A stretch of DNA of 64,000 nt from CAVVAE01 sp963746185 (GTDB lineage: Bacteria; Actinomycetota; Actinomycetes; Propionibacteriales; Nocardioidaceae), in NCBI GenBank assembly GCA_963746185.1, contig CAVVAE010000004.1, positions 1,240,001 to 1,304,000 of the forward strand. The letters run 5' to 3'. This document shows, piece after piece, positions 1 through 8,179 of the stretch (positions are counted from its first letter, which is position 1; every line of letters begins with the position of its first letter). Position numbers and translations under genes: made by a program. The notes beneath the pieces were generated by a model that was given only the letters and a program-made list of their open reading frames with translations, had not been told where the DNA came from and searched no databases.

Positions 1-195
1 GCCGGCCACGTCCTCGGTCTTCGCGAGTCGGCCGAGCGTGCAGGGGCCGCCGAACACGAGAACTGACAGGGCGCTCAGCCGAGCAGGTGTCAGCCCCGAC
101 AGCCGATCGACCCGGCGCAGTCCACGGAGCAGGTGGATCGCCCCGGAGTGCAGGGCGCGCGCCGTGTCGGAGGCTCCACCCTTGTCAGCAACCAC
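1..195 (-). CDS. MarR-family transcriptional regulator (N-terminal part)
   Basis: An open frame on the minus strand starts with GTG at 195 and stays open to the window edge, giving 65 codons. The peptide begins VVADKGGASDTARAL and contains a segment (HLLRGLRRVDRLSGLTPARL) with the look of the first helices and start of the winged-helix region of MarR proteins, followed by ALSVLVFGGPCTLGRLA, which resembles the H2 helix entering the DNA-recognition part. The C-terminal part is outside the window, so ligand and full length cannot be judged. It is divergent from the VOC gene at 249, and a nearly perfect inverted repeat lies between them (206-235). That is the usual arrangement for MarR autoregulation, so it probably represses itself and the VOC gene. 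The family call is by eye from a fragment. Confidence 0.72.
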   Translation of the reverse strand, partial: MVADKGGASDTARALHSGAIHLLRGLRRVDRLSGLTPARLSALSVLVFGGPCTLGRLAKTEDVAG

Positions 196-205
196 GGGAT
201 ATGTA

Positions 206-235
206 TAGCATCCCTACTGATTGATAGGCATGCTA
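206..235. promoter_or_regulatory. Inverted repeat, candidate MarR operator
   Basis: The arms TAGCATCCCTA (206-216) and TAGGCATGCTA (225-235) are reverse complements except for one base, with an 8-nt spacer. The site lies between the divergent GTG start of the MarR fragment at 195 and the ATG of the VOC gene at 249, and overlaps where both promoters must be. Arm length, symmetry and position fit a MarR dimer operator. The binding protein is inferred from context. Confidence 0.7.
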
Positions 236-248
236 CGAGAGGACGACC

Positions 249-629
249 ATGGAACTCGTTCAGGTGGCGCAGCGGGTGGAAGACCTCGACCGGGCAGAAG
301 CGTTCTACGCGGAGCTGCTCGGTGCGCGCTCGGCTGCCAAGTTCGACCCTCCCGGGCTGGTCTTCTTCACCCTCGGACCAACCCGACTGCTCCTCGACCG
401 TGTTGCACCGTCGGCGTTGCTCTATCTCGGCGTACCTGATGTCCGCGAGACCGCCGAGGCCTTGAGGTCCCGTGGCGTGGAGATTGAAGGCGAGCCGCAC
501 GTGATCTTCAGCCACACCGATGACGTGATCGGCCCCGCAGGCACCGATGAGTGGATGGCTTTCATCAAGGACAGCGAAGGCAACACGGTCGGCCTGGTCA
601 GCCACACGGACTCCGCGCCGGCGACCTGA
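249..629 (+). CDS. VOC/glyoxalase-fold protein
   Basis: A 126-residue protein with one glyoxalase/bleomycin-resistance (VOC) module pair. The N-terminal half (MELVQVAQRVEDLDRAEAFY) is the usual first beta strand and helix, and the C-terminal half ends in FIKDSEGNTVGLVSH, the typical 'D-P/S-x-G-N' strand that supplies a metal-ligand Glu or a pocket residue in this superfamily. The start is fixed by AGAGGA five nt upstream of the ATG. VOC proteins include lyases, dioxygenases and antibiotic-binding proteins, and the substrate cannot be read from sequence. The divergent MarR gene and shared operator suggest induction by a small aromatic or electrophilic compound that the protein may bind or degrade. 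Confidence 0.85.
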   Translation: MELVQVAQRVEDLDRAEAFYAELLGARSAAKFDPPGLVFFTLGPTRLLLDRVAPSALLYLGVPDVRETAEALRSRGVEIEGEPHVIFSHTDDVIGPAGTDEWMAFIKDSEGNTVGLVSHTDSAPAT

Positions 630-642
630 CGCCAGACATGTC

Positions 643-674
643 GAAGCCCCGCCTGCCGGGACGGACGGGGCCTC
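643..674. terminator. Possible bidirectional hairpin terminator
   Basis: GCCCCG (646-651) pairs with CGGGGC (666-671), with further pairs outside it, in the short gap between the convergent VOC and ino1 genes. There is no U-tract, so it may be a weak or Rho-assisted terminator. Confidence 0.4.
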
Positions 675-717
675 GAGTTCGTGGCGACAGGGGTCGCCGC
701 TGCTTCTTGTGGTGGGT

Positions 718-1797
718 TTACCTCTCGACGTCACCGCGGATGAATGCTTCGACGGAAGCGCGACCCTCGTCGTCGGGGCGTTGAACCGGTGGAGACTTCA
801 TCAGGTAGGACGACGCCGCGAGGAGCGCTCCACCAATGCCGCGGTCCTTGGCGATCTTCGCCGCCCGAATCGCGTCGATGATGATGCCGGCGGAGTTGGG
901 GGAGTCCCAGACCTCGAGCTTGTACTCCATGTTGAGAGGTACGTTGCCGAACGCGCGACCCTCGAGGCGGACGTAGGCCCACTTGCGGTCATCAAGCCAC
1001 TGGACGTAGTCCGACGGTCCGATGTGCACGTTCTTGGCGCCGAGGTCGTGGTCGATGTTGGACGTCACGGACTGCGTCTTGGAGATCTTCTTCGACTCAA
1101 GCCGATCACGCTCGAGCATGTTCTTGAAGTCCATGTTGCCGCCGACGTTGAGCTGGTAGGTGCGGTCGAGCACGACGCCGCGGTCCTGGAACAGCTTGGC
1201 CAGCACGCGGTGGGTGATCGTGGCCCCTACCTGGGACTTGATGTCGTCGCCGATGATCGGCACACCGGCGTCCTCGAATTTCTTGGCCCACACAGGGTCA
1301 GACGCGATGAACACGGGCAACGCGTTGACGAACGCCACGCCGGCGTCGATCGCGCACTGCGCGTAGAACTTGTCGGCGTTCTCCGAACCCACAGGGAGGT
1401 AGGAGACCAACACGTCAGCTTTGGTTTCCTTGAGCACCGAGACGATGTCGACGGGCTTGGCGTCGCTCTCGTCGATCGTCTCGCGGTAGTACTTCCCGAG
1501 GCCGTCGAGCGTATGGCCGCGTTGGACGGTGATGCCGGTAGGCGCCACGTCACAGATCTTGATGGTGTTGTTCTCACTGGCCGTGGTGGCATCAGCGAGG
1601 TCGAAGCCGACCTTCTTCGCGTCGACGTCGAACGCCGCCACGAACTCGATGTCGCGGACGTGATAGTCGCCGAACTGAACATGCATCAGTCCGGGGACGG
1701 CCCCCGACGGGTCGGCGTCCTGGTAGTAGTGAACGCCTTGGATCAGTGACGTCGCGCAGTTGCCGACGCCAACGATGGCTACACGAACCGAGCCCAT
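718..1797 (-). CDS. ino1: Inositol-3-phosphate synthase
   Basis: Converts glucose-6-phosphate to 1D-myo-inositol-3-phosphate using NAD+, the first step toward phosphatidylinositol and mycothiol in Actinobacteria. The 359-residue protein opens with MGSVRVAIVGVGNCATSL, the NAD-binding glycine-rich loop with the GNC signature of actinobacterial Ino1, and contains the expected catalytic-domain stretch near SYLPVGSENADKFYAQ. The frame extends upstream to 1905, but ATG 1797 is preferred because GAGGAGAG precedes it and it starts the Rossmann strand. It follows the PadR gene by 10 nt in the same direction, the same order as Rv0047c-Rv0046c of M. tuberculosis, so the two are probably co-transcribed. 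Length is normal for the family. Confidence 0.97.
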   Translation of the reverse strand: MGSVRVAIVGVGNCATSLIQGVHYYQDADPSGAVPGLMHVQFGDYHVRDIEFVAAFDVDAKKVGFDLADATTASENNTIKICDVAPTGITVQRGHTLDGLGKYYRETIDESDAKPVDIVSVLKETKADVLVSYLPVGSENADKFYAQCAIDAGVAFVNALPVFIASDPVWAKKFEDAGVPIIGDDIKSQVGATITHRVLAKLFQDRGVVLDRTYQLNVGGNMDFKNMLERDRLESKKISKTQSVTSNIDHDLGAKNVHIGPSDYVQWLDDRKWAYVRLEGRAFGNVPLNMEYKLEVWDSPNSAGIIIDAIRAAKIAKDRGIGGALLAASSYLMKSPPVQRPDDEGRASVEAFIRGDVER

Positions 1798-1807
1798 TCG
1801 GCTCTCC

Positions 1808-2458
1808 TCATTCCCGGTTGTCCGCAACCGACGGGGTTCCGTCGGCGCTGCTGGTGGTTGGTACGTCGGTCGCGTCAACGGCGCTCGCGACCGGGGTTTG
1901 TGCAACCCGCTCGCTGTCGATGAGCTCCGTCAGCCAGCGGACTTCGCGCTCCACTGACTCCAGACCGTGCCGCTGCAGTTCAAGGGTGTAGGCGTTGACC
2001 CGTTCGCGGGAGCGCGCCAGCGACTGGCGCACTCCATCGATTCGCTCCTCAAGCCGGTTACGGCGTCCTTCGAGGATGCGGATACGGGTCTCGGCGGTGG
2101 TGGAACCGAAGAACGCGAAATGGACGCCGAAGTTCTCGTCCTCCCACGCACTCGGACCACCCGATGACACGAGCGCGTCGAAGCGCTCCTTGCCCTCGGC
2201 CGTCAACTTGTAGACGATCTTGCCGCGCCGCCCGGCTCGGGCAGCGGCGTTCACCGGTGCGTCGAGATGGGCGGTGTCCTCGATGATCAGCCCGCTTCGG
2301 AGCATCTGCTTCAGGCAGGGGTACAACGAGCCGTAGGAAAGCACCCGGCCCCAACCCAGCAAGCCGGTCACCCGCTTGCGAAGCTCGTAACCATGCATCG
2401 GCGACTCGTGCAGCAGTCCGAGGACTGCCAACTCGAGTGCGTCTCCGCGCTTGGCCAC
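1808..2458 (-). CDS. PadR-family transcriptional regulator
   Basis: A 216-residue regulator. Residues 7-80 form the PadR winged helix: ALELAVLGLLHESPMHGYEL, then a wing region with LSYGSLYPCLKQMLRSGLI. The remainder (about 110-180) is the helical Vir_reg-type dimerisation region, with a long basic/acidic helix around RIRILEGRRNRLEER. The start is GTG 2458, with AAGGAG eight nt upstream. It lies directly upstream of ino1 and is the positional equivalent of Rv0047c, so control of ino1 and of itself is a reasonable inference. The PadR effector is not predictable. A GTATC-N5-GATAC palindrome about 95 nt upstream is a candidate operator. Confidence 0.95.
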   Translation of the reverse strand: MAKRGDALELAVLGLLHESPMHGYELRKRVTGLLGWGRVLSYGSLYPCLKQMLRSGLIIEDTAHLDAPVNAAARAGRRGKIVYKLTAEGKERFDALVSSGGPSAWEDENFGVHFAFFGSTTAETRIRILEGRRNRLEERIDGVRQSLARSRERVNAYTLELQRHGLESVEREVRWLTELIDSERVAQTPVASAVDATDVPTTSSADGTPSVADNRE

Positions 2459-2551
2459 GAAGGACTCCTTGCCTGATCATCGAGTGTCGGTATGACGGTG
2501 GATGGTGCTAGGAACATCAGGAAACGTCTCGGTTACACCTATCAGTTCCAC

Positions 2552-2566
2552 GTATCGGCATGATAC
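2552..2566. promoter_or_regulatory. Short palindrome GTATC-N5-GATAC upstream of the PadR gene
   Basis: The arms are perfect over 5 bp with spacer GGCAT. It lies in the divergent region between the PadR gene and DUF5318. PadR proteins often bind AT-containing dyads of this kind, and no other regulator gene is adjacent, so PadR autoregulation is the simplest reading. The site is short and could be chance. Confidence 0.4.
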
Positions 2567-2613
2567 ATCGATCCGCTACTCGCCTCAACGCCCCCTTTGG
2601 GCCGCCGGCAGCG

Positions 2614-2692
2614 GGTTTGCCTTGAATTCAAGCCAAACGGCTTGAATTCAAGGCAGACCTGCCTTGGGAACAGAGGGCTTGCCTTGCAGACT
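2614..2692 (+). repeat. Dispersed palindromic repeat, copy 1
   Basis: The left arm (2614-2634) and right arm (2639-2659) form a 21-bp stem with only one G-T wobble and loop AAAC. Downstream are two more direct copies of the core TGCCTTG. By hand alignment the unit matches the reverse complement of 12908-12986 at 61 of 79 positions without gaps. It sits between the divergent PadR and DUF5318 genes, ending 79 nt before the DUF5318 ATG. It has no coding capacity. Confidence 0.85.
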
Positions 2693-2771
2693 CGGTGGCT
2701 GGGACGTGCGTCACGCGGTGCCCGTCACGGTTGGAACCCGGGCGTCCTCTCCCCGTACCCTCGGAGTCATC

Positions 2772-3185
2772 ATGTGGTCCCAACGCTCGGTCATCGACTA
2801 CTCGCTGCAGCGGCGAGCCACGTTGGCGACCCTGTTCAACGGTGGCGCCACATCGATGGATGATGTGTGCGATGCCGATCCCTACACGCTGCGGGCCGCC
2901 AAACACCACGGGGAGCCGGCGCCGTCGCCCTGCCCCGTGTGCAAGAAACAGGAGCTGGCCCATCTCTCTTACGTGTTCGGCGACGAGCTCGGCCAGTTCT
3001 CCGGCCGCATCAAGTCGCGCCCCGAGATCGAGGCGATGGCACGTGAGCACGGGGAGATCCGTGTCTACGTCCTGGAGGTATGCCAGGGCTGCGGCTGGAA
3101 CCACCTTGTCGAGTCGTACGTCGTCGGTGACGGCGTACCCCGCAAACCCCCGCGCCGCCAGCGCACCGTCGAAGACGACGACTGA
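2772..3185 (+). CDS. DUF5318 family protein
   Basis: A 137-residue soluble protein starting MWSQRSVIDYSLQRRATLA. Two Cys pairs, CPVC in the middle and CQGC later, look like a zinc ribbon. The tail is basic then acidic (PPRRQRTVEDDD). The frame is open further upstream, but ATG 2772 has GGAG seven nt before it and begins the conserved segment. It lies 18 nt before the penicillin-binding protein, as Rv0049 lies before ponA1 (Rv0050), and the pair is probably one transcript. Function is unknown. A zinc-binding accessory or regulatory role for cell-wall synthesis is only inferred from this conserved pairing. A TTGGAA...TACCCT promoter-like pair lies at 2731-2761. Confidence 0.9.
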   Translation: MWSQRSVIDYSLQRRATLATLFNGGATSMDDVCDADPYTLRAAKHHGEPAPSPCPVCKKQELAHLSYVFGDELGQFSGRIKSRPEIEAMAREHGEIRVYVLEVCQGCGWNHLVESYVVGDGVPRKPPRRQRTVEDDD

Positions 3186-3203
3186 CCCCGGGAAGACATC
3201 TTT

Positions 3204-5540
3204 GTGAGCAACAAACAACCGCCGCCCTCGCGCGGCCCAGGACGCCGAGCCGCCAGACCAGGCGCGCGCAAGGCGACGACGACGCCGGGCAATTCCGGCG
3301 CCGCACCCAAGAGGTCAGCCAGGCCCGGTGCCAATGGCGGCAAGCCAGTGGGTAGTGGCAAGAACGGCAAGGTCAAGATGCGCGACCTGGCCGGCTGGGC
3401 CAAGACCCGGCATGTGGCGAAGAAGACGCTCAAGTGGGGCGCCATCGTCGGCCTCTCGGGCGCGTTCCTGATGGCGATCGCCGTCTATGTGACCTACCGG
3501 ATGATCGACATACCCAGTCCGAACGCCGACTTCCAAGCGCAGACGACCACCGTCTACTACTCCGACGGCAAGCACGTGCTCGGCCGCTTCGCGTTGCAGA
3601 ACCGCGAGAGCATCCCGTTGAGCGAGATGCCGCAGTCGATGAAGGACGCTGTGATCTCGGCCGAAGACCGGTCGTTCGAGACCAACAAGGGACTCGATCC
3701 CAAGGGCATCGTCCGTGCGGGTTGGGCCAACCTGCACTCCGACTCAGGCACGCAGGGCGCCTCGACGATCACCCAGCAGTACGTGAAGATCTTGTACCTC
3801 TCGCAGGAGCGCACCTGGGAGCGCAAGATCAGGGAGGCGTTCCTTGCGGTCAAGGTGCAGAACACCTTGAGCAAGGACGAGATTCTCGAGGGGTATCTCA
3901 ACACCGTCTACTTCGGCCGGGGTGCCTACGGCATACAGGCCGCATCGAAGGCGTACTTCGACAAGGAGGCGAAGGAGCTCACCGTCCAGGAGAGCGCCGT
4001 CCTCGCTTCTGTTCTCAACTCGCCTGGCAACCTCGACCCCGCCATCTCCAAGAGCAACAGGGCACCGCTGCTCGAGCGCTACCGCTACGTGCTCGGGGGA
4101 ATGGTCGACATGGGCAACCTCGACCCCGACCAGGCGATCAGGTACGAGAAGAGGCTGCCCAAGTTCGCCGAGGTCAAGGAGATCAACAGCTACGGCGGCC
4201 AGAAGGGGTACCTGCTGACGCTGGTCCATCGAGAGCTGCTCCGCGAAGACTTCACCGAGGAGGAGATCAACGGCGGTGGTCTCAAGGTCGTCACCACGCT
4301 CAACTGGCGGGACCAGAAGGCGGCCCAGAAGACGGTCAGGCAGGTGCCGCCCGATGGTCACCGGCAACTGCATGTGGCACTCTCCGCCGTCGAGCCAGGA
4401 ACGGGAGCCTTGCGCGCCATGATCGGTGGCCGGAACTACACCGGCGGTGGAGCCAAGGACCAAGTCAACTTCGCGTTGGCACCCACCCAGGTCGGCTCGA
4501 CCATGAAGGCCTACGCGATTGCCGCCGGGCTCAAGGACGGTTACACCCTTCGCGACACGTTCTCCGGGAACTCGCCGTACACCTACCCGAACGGTGAGAC
4601 GGTTCGCAACGAGGGCCAGACGCCGTCCAACCCCTCCGGAAACTCCTACGGCTCGGCCATCACCTTGACCTACGCCACCGAGCAGTCGGTCAACACCGCT
4701 TTCGCCGACCTGACCTCGTCGATGAAGGACGGCCCTCAAAAAGTCGTCGACGCGGCCGTCGCAGCTGGTGTGCCCAAAGACTCCGGTGACCTCGAGCCCA
4801 ACTACGGAGTCGCGTTGGGCAGCGCCACAATTCCCAACGTGGAGATGGCAGAGGCCTATGGCACGTTCGCGGCCAACGGTGAGCACAACGAGTGGTACGT
4901 GATCGAGCGCGTCGATGACCCGAACGGGTTGCGCTTCGAGCACAAGGATCGCAGCGACCGACCGTTCTCACCCGAGGTGTCCAGCAACGTCACCTACGCC
5001 CTCGAGCAGGTGGTCGCCGACGGTACGGGCGCCGCCGCCAGCGCGCTCCAGCGCCCCGCCGCCGGCAAGACCGGAACTGCCACGTTCGGCACCGACGACG
5101 ACCAGTACGTGTCGTCGTCGTGGTTCGTCGGCTATACCCCGCAGCTCTCCACCGCAATCACTTACACGCGCGGTGACGGCAACGATTCTCTCGAGGGCTA
5201 TCTCGAGCCGTTCTACGGCGCGAACTACCCGACGCAGACGTGGACGACGTTCATGGAAGCCGCTCTCGCGGGGCTGCCGACCAAGGAATTCCCGGATCCG
5301 GCCGAGCTGCACGGCGTGAACCCGACGTACTCGCCTCCGCCGACGACCTCTGAACCGCCGACCACGACGGAGCCGCCGACCACGACGGAGCCGCCGGCCA
5401 CGACGTCTGAGCCCCCGACCACGACGTCTGAACCGCCGACCACGACGTCTGAACCGCCGACCACGACGGAAACGACAGAACCAACGACCTGCCTTCCGCT
5501 CCAGTGCGACACGACCACAACGACGGAGGCGGAGCCCTAG
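3204..5540 (+). CDS. ponA: Bifunctional transglycosylase/transpeptidase (class A PBP)
   Basis: Polymerises lipid II and crosslinks stem peptides at the outer face of the membrane. The 778 residues comprise a basic, disordered cytoplasmic N-terminus (1-75), one membrane helix (about 79-100), a GT51 domain with EDRSF (Glu154) and GASTITQQ (185-192), and a transpeptidase domain with SxxK at S432-TMK435, SVN at 495-497 and KTG at 622-624. All catalytic motifs are intact. The C-terminus (about 710-778) is a Pro/Thr/Glu tail of EPPTTT-type units, with no PASTA domain. The start is GTG 3204 behind GGGAAG. The order DUF5318-ponA-GT87 is the Rv0049-Rv0051 order. The tail resembles Pro-rich extracellular tails of other actinobacterial PonA proteins. 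Confidence 0.97.
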   Translation: MSNKQPPPSRGPGRRAARPGARKATTTPGNSGAAPKRSARPGANGGKPVGSGKNGKVKMRDLAGWAKTRHVAKKTLKWGAIVGLSGAFLMAIAVYVTYRMIDIPSPNADFQAQTTTVYYSDGKHVLGRFALQNRESIPLSEMPQSMKDAVISAEDRSFETNKGLDPKGIVRAGWANLHSDSGTQGASTITQQYVKILYLSQERTWERKIREAFLAVKVQNTLSKDEILEGYLNTVYFGRGAYGIQAASKAYFDKEAKELTVQESAVLASVLNSPGNLDPAISKSNRAPLLERYRYVLGGMVDMGNLDPDQAIRYEKRLPKFAEVKEINSYGGQKGYLLTLVHRELLREDFTEEEINGGGLKVVTTLNWRDQKAAQKTVRQVPPDGHRQLHVALSAVEPGTGALRAMIGGRNYTGGGAKDQVNFALAPTQVGSTMKAYAIAAGLKDGYTLRDTFSGNSPYTYPNGETVRNEGQTPSNPSGNSYGSAITLTYATEQSVNTAFADLTSSMKDGPQKVVDAAVAAGVPKDSGDLEPNYGVALGSATIPNVEMAEAYGTFAANGEHNEWYVIERVDDPNGLRFEHKDRSDRPFSPEVSSNVTYALEQVVADGTGAAASALQRPAAGKTGTATFGTDDDQYVSSSWFVGYTPQLSTAITYTRGDGNDSLEGYLEPFYGANYPTQTWTTFMEAALAGLPTKEFPDPAELHGVNPTYSPPPTTSEPPTTTEPPTTTEPPATTSEPPTTTSEPPTTTSEPPTTTETTEPTTCLPLQCDTTTTTEAEP
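5338..5478 (+). repeat. Tandem repeats encoding the Pro/Thr tail of PonA
   Basis: About seven imperfect 18- to 21-nt units of the type CCGCCGACCACGACG(TCTGAA) encode EPPTTT(S) repeats at the end of ponA. Several consecutive units are nearly identical, so copy number is likely to vary between strains by slippage. Confidence 0.8.
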
Positions 5541-5606
5541 GCGATCGTCGAAGCCGGTGAGCACGTCCACGGGTCGTAGGGTCGCGCCATAGGGCACCAT
5601 GGCTCC

Positions 5607-7176
5607 GTGGCCTTCCCGCATCAGACCCGGACGACCGACGACGTGGTCGCACCGACGTTGGCCGACCCGATGGCGCGGGCTGCCACCTCGGCCGTCGGCG
5701 GTCCGCTCGGGCGCTATGCGCGCACGGGCCGGAGCTGGTGGACACCGGTTCGGATCATCATCGTCGTCGCGATCATCTGCTTCGGTCTCGGCGTCGTCCA
5801 GAAGTCGTCGTGCGTCGTGACCAAGTGGTCAGACGCTGCGACGCCCAAGGCGTTCTCCCACCTGTGCTACTCCGACATCTCCTACCTGTACGTCGGTCGT
5901 GGCCTGGCCGAGGGCGTCTGGCCTTATACGCCGATCGATCAGCTCTCTGAAAACGAACAACCAACAACGAGCGCGGAGCGGCATCAGCTCTCGATCGAGT
6001 ACCCGGTCGTGACGGGGCTCTGGATGGGCGTGACCGGCGTCATCACCCACCTGGTCGGCAAATCGCCGGACGTGTCGCAGCTGCCGCACTCCGCGGTCGG
6101 CAACAACGAGGACGTCCAGTACGACGGTGCAGTCTTCTGGGCGGTCAACGCCGTCGGGTTCTTCGTCGTGTTGTTGGTCGCCCTCGTCTTGTTGGTGCGG
6201 GCACAACCCCGCCGACCGTGGGACGCGGTCTACATCGCTGGAGCTCCAGCCCTGGCGCTGACAGCGATGATCAACTGGGACGTGCTCGCGATCGGGATGG
6301 TCGCGGCGTTCTTCTGGGCGTGGTCGACACGAAGACCCGTGCTCGCTGGCGTCTTCATCGGGTTGGGCGCCGCGACGAAGCTCTACCCGTTGTTCTTCCT
6401 AGGCCCGCTCCTGGTGTTGTGCTTCCGGGAACGACGGATGGACGTGTGGGTCAAGACGCTGTGCTGCGGCCTTGGTGGCCTGGCTCGTCGTCAACCTGCC
6501 GATCTACTTCTGGTCGCCTGATGAGTTCATGTGGTTCTGGCAGTTCAACTCCAGCCGTGGCCCGGACTTCGGCTCGATCTGGCTGGTGGCGTCGAACTAC
6601 GGGCACACCGCCACGGCGCACGCGGTCAACCTGACGACATTCATCTTCTTCGCGGCCGCCTGCCTGGCCATCGCACTCCTCGGGCTGCTCGCCCCCCGGC
6701 GACCACGCTTGGTGCAGCTGATGTTTCTCGTCGTGGTCGCGTTCCTGTTGATCAACAAGGTGTACTCCCCGCAGTACGTGTTGTGGCTGCTGCCGTTCGC
6801 TGCCTTGGCCCGACCCCGATGGCGCGATCTGCTCATCTGGCAGGCATGTGAGATCTTCTACTTCTTCGCGATCTGGATGCACATCGCCAACTTCTTCGTC
6901 GCGGCCGGTGACAAGGACTGGGTCTACGCGCTCGCCGTCGCGGTCCGGATCATTGGTCAGCTCTATCTCGTGGTCATGGTGGTGCGCGACATCTGGCTGC
7001 CCTGGAACGACCCGGTGCGGATGGACGGCCTGTCCGATGATCCGCTGGGCGGCATCTTCGACGAGGGGATCGACGCCGAGGAGTGGGACGACGACGATCG
7101 AGCTCTCACGTCGTACGACAACTGGTCGCCATCTGACCCGGACGACTCAACCGTCGACCCGATCTACGTCCGCTGA
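5607..7176 (+). pseudogene. GT87-family polyprenol-phosphate-dependent mannosyltransferase, frameshifted
   Basis: A multi-spanning membrane glycosyltransferase of the GT-C/GT87 (DUF2029) type, positional equivalent of Rv0051. Frame 1 runs from GTG 5607 to a stop at 6519-6521 and carries the N-terminal helices, the periplasmic loop and GLGAATKLYPLFFLGP. The continuation is in the next frame from about 6460 to 7176: AWLVVNLPIYFWSPDEF, more helices (YSPQYVLWLLPFAALA) and an acidic tail. Removing the T in CTGTGCTGC near 6453-6456 gives a continuous KTLAAALVAW reading, so one extra base explains the break. Both halves are otherwise intact and keep normal codon use. The change is therefore recent or a sequencing error. 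Family members transfer mannose or arabinose-type sugars to envelope glycolipids. Confidence 0.85.
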
Positions 7177-7928
7177 GGTCCGCCGAGGTCGACCTGCGCG
7201 TAGACCGAGACTGTGGATGACTCCTTGGTCAGCGATACCGTCCAATCGCCGTCCTGGTCATTCCCACAGGTCGTCATGGTCTGATTCGGCTCGGCGCAAC
7301 CGAAGTTGCGTGCTTTAGACATCGTGACCGTACGAGACAGACCTGCTGTCGACGAGACATCCAGCCCGGTGAGATACACCAGCATGCGGCCTGCGGTCGA
7401 CGGAGAGCTTGGCTGGGTGGCGCCCAACATCTGATAGCGGAGTGTCACCTTTCGCGTCCCACCCGAAAAGTAGATCTGCTCGACCCAGCTCGGGCTGTGG
7501 ATCGTCTGAGTGGCCTGAGAAGGCGCGGACACTTCGAGCGCCCGCAGGTGCGGTGAGAACTCCTCTGCCGCTGCGCTCTCACTCTCATGCACGGACAAGG
7601 TGAGGCTGTACATGGGGCGGGGGAAGTCGATCTCTTGGGTGACCCACAGCACTCGTGCGGCGTCGACGCGACCAACCAAGCGGTCCTCACCGTCGGCGGT
7701 GGCGGGATCGGACCTGTCCGGCGGACGGACCGAGCTCGTCCCGAGGACCTGGGGAACGTCAGGTGCGAGATCGGTCGCGCTGGAGGCAGTCCCACCGCTG
7801 GTCGTCGCACCTGAAGCGGTCAACGATGGAGTGCTCGGAGGCGAGTTGCTGCAAGCCGTCACGGAGGCCAGCACGGCGATGACCAAAAGCCAGCTACGTG
7901 ACGGCGTCCCCTTACGGGCTGCTGTCAT
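7164..7928 (-). CDS. Secreted lipoprotein of unknown function
   Basis: A 254-residue protein with a classical lipoprotein signal: MTAARKGTPSRSWLLVIAVL then ASVTAC, so Cys is the predicted lipidated residue. A Ser/Thr-rich linker follows, then about 180 residues predicted to be beta-rich with no recognisable family motif. Two Cys near the C-terminus (NFGCAEPNQTMTTCGNDQ) could form a disulfide. ATG 7928 is chosen over upstream starts because GGGAGGTGAG lies just before it and it begins the signal sequence. The 3' end overlaps the GT87 gene by 13 nt in convergent orientation. The 251-nt divergent region to 8180 is AT-richer than its surroundings. Function is not recognised. Confidence 0.85.
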   Translation of the reverse strand: MTAARKGTPSRSWLLVIAVLASVTACSNSPPSTPSLTASGATTSGGTASSATDLAPDVPQVLGTSSVRPPDRSDPATADGEDRLVGRVDAARVLWVTQEIDFPRPMYSLTLSVHESESAAAEEFSPHLRALEVSAPSQATQTIHSPSWVEQIYFSGGTRKVTLRYQMLGATQPSSPSTAGRMLVYLTGLDVSSTAGLSRTVTMSKARNFGCAEPNQTMTTCGNDQDGDWTVSLTKESSTVSVYAQVDLGGPQRT

Positions 7929-8179
7929 TGCCTCACCTCCCCGCCCTTGCTCAGACCGGTGCAACCGTCCTCGGGCATTACTGTCACGAGGTCTAAAGAA
8001 TGCATCCACTATTGCGAAATAACTAGACCAGTGAGCCGAAAGCTCAGCCACGTGGAGAAAAACTACAAATAGTCAACGAATTCTTACGGAGCGTGAATTA
8101 TTTGGAGTTATCTGAATTCACCGATTCGTCGGACTAGCATGTCGAGCCATAGTTCATCGCCGCCAGCAAAGGTCAAGCC

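Noticed and set aside
547..1749. Long plus-strand ORF (400 codons) across ino1
   Set aside because: It is antisense to the clear ino1 gene and its peptide has no family signature; long antisense frames are expected in high-GC DNA.
3744..4943. Long minus-strand ORF across ponA
   Set aside because: The ponA frame carries all PBP motifs; the antisense frame has only low-complexity Arg/Gly/Val sequence.
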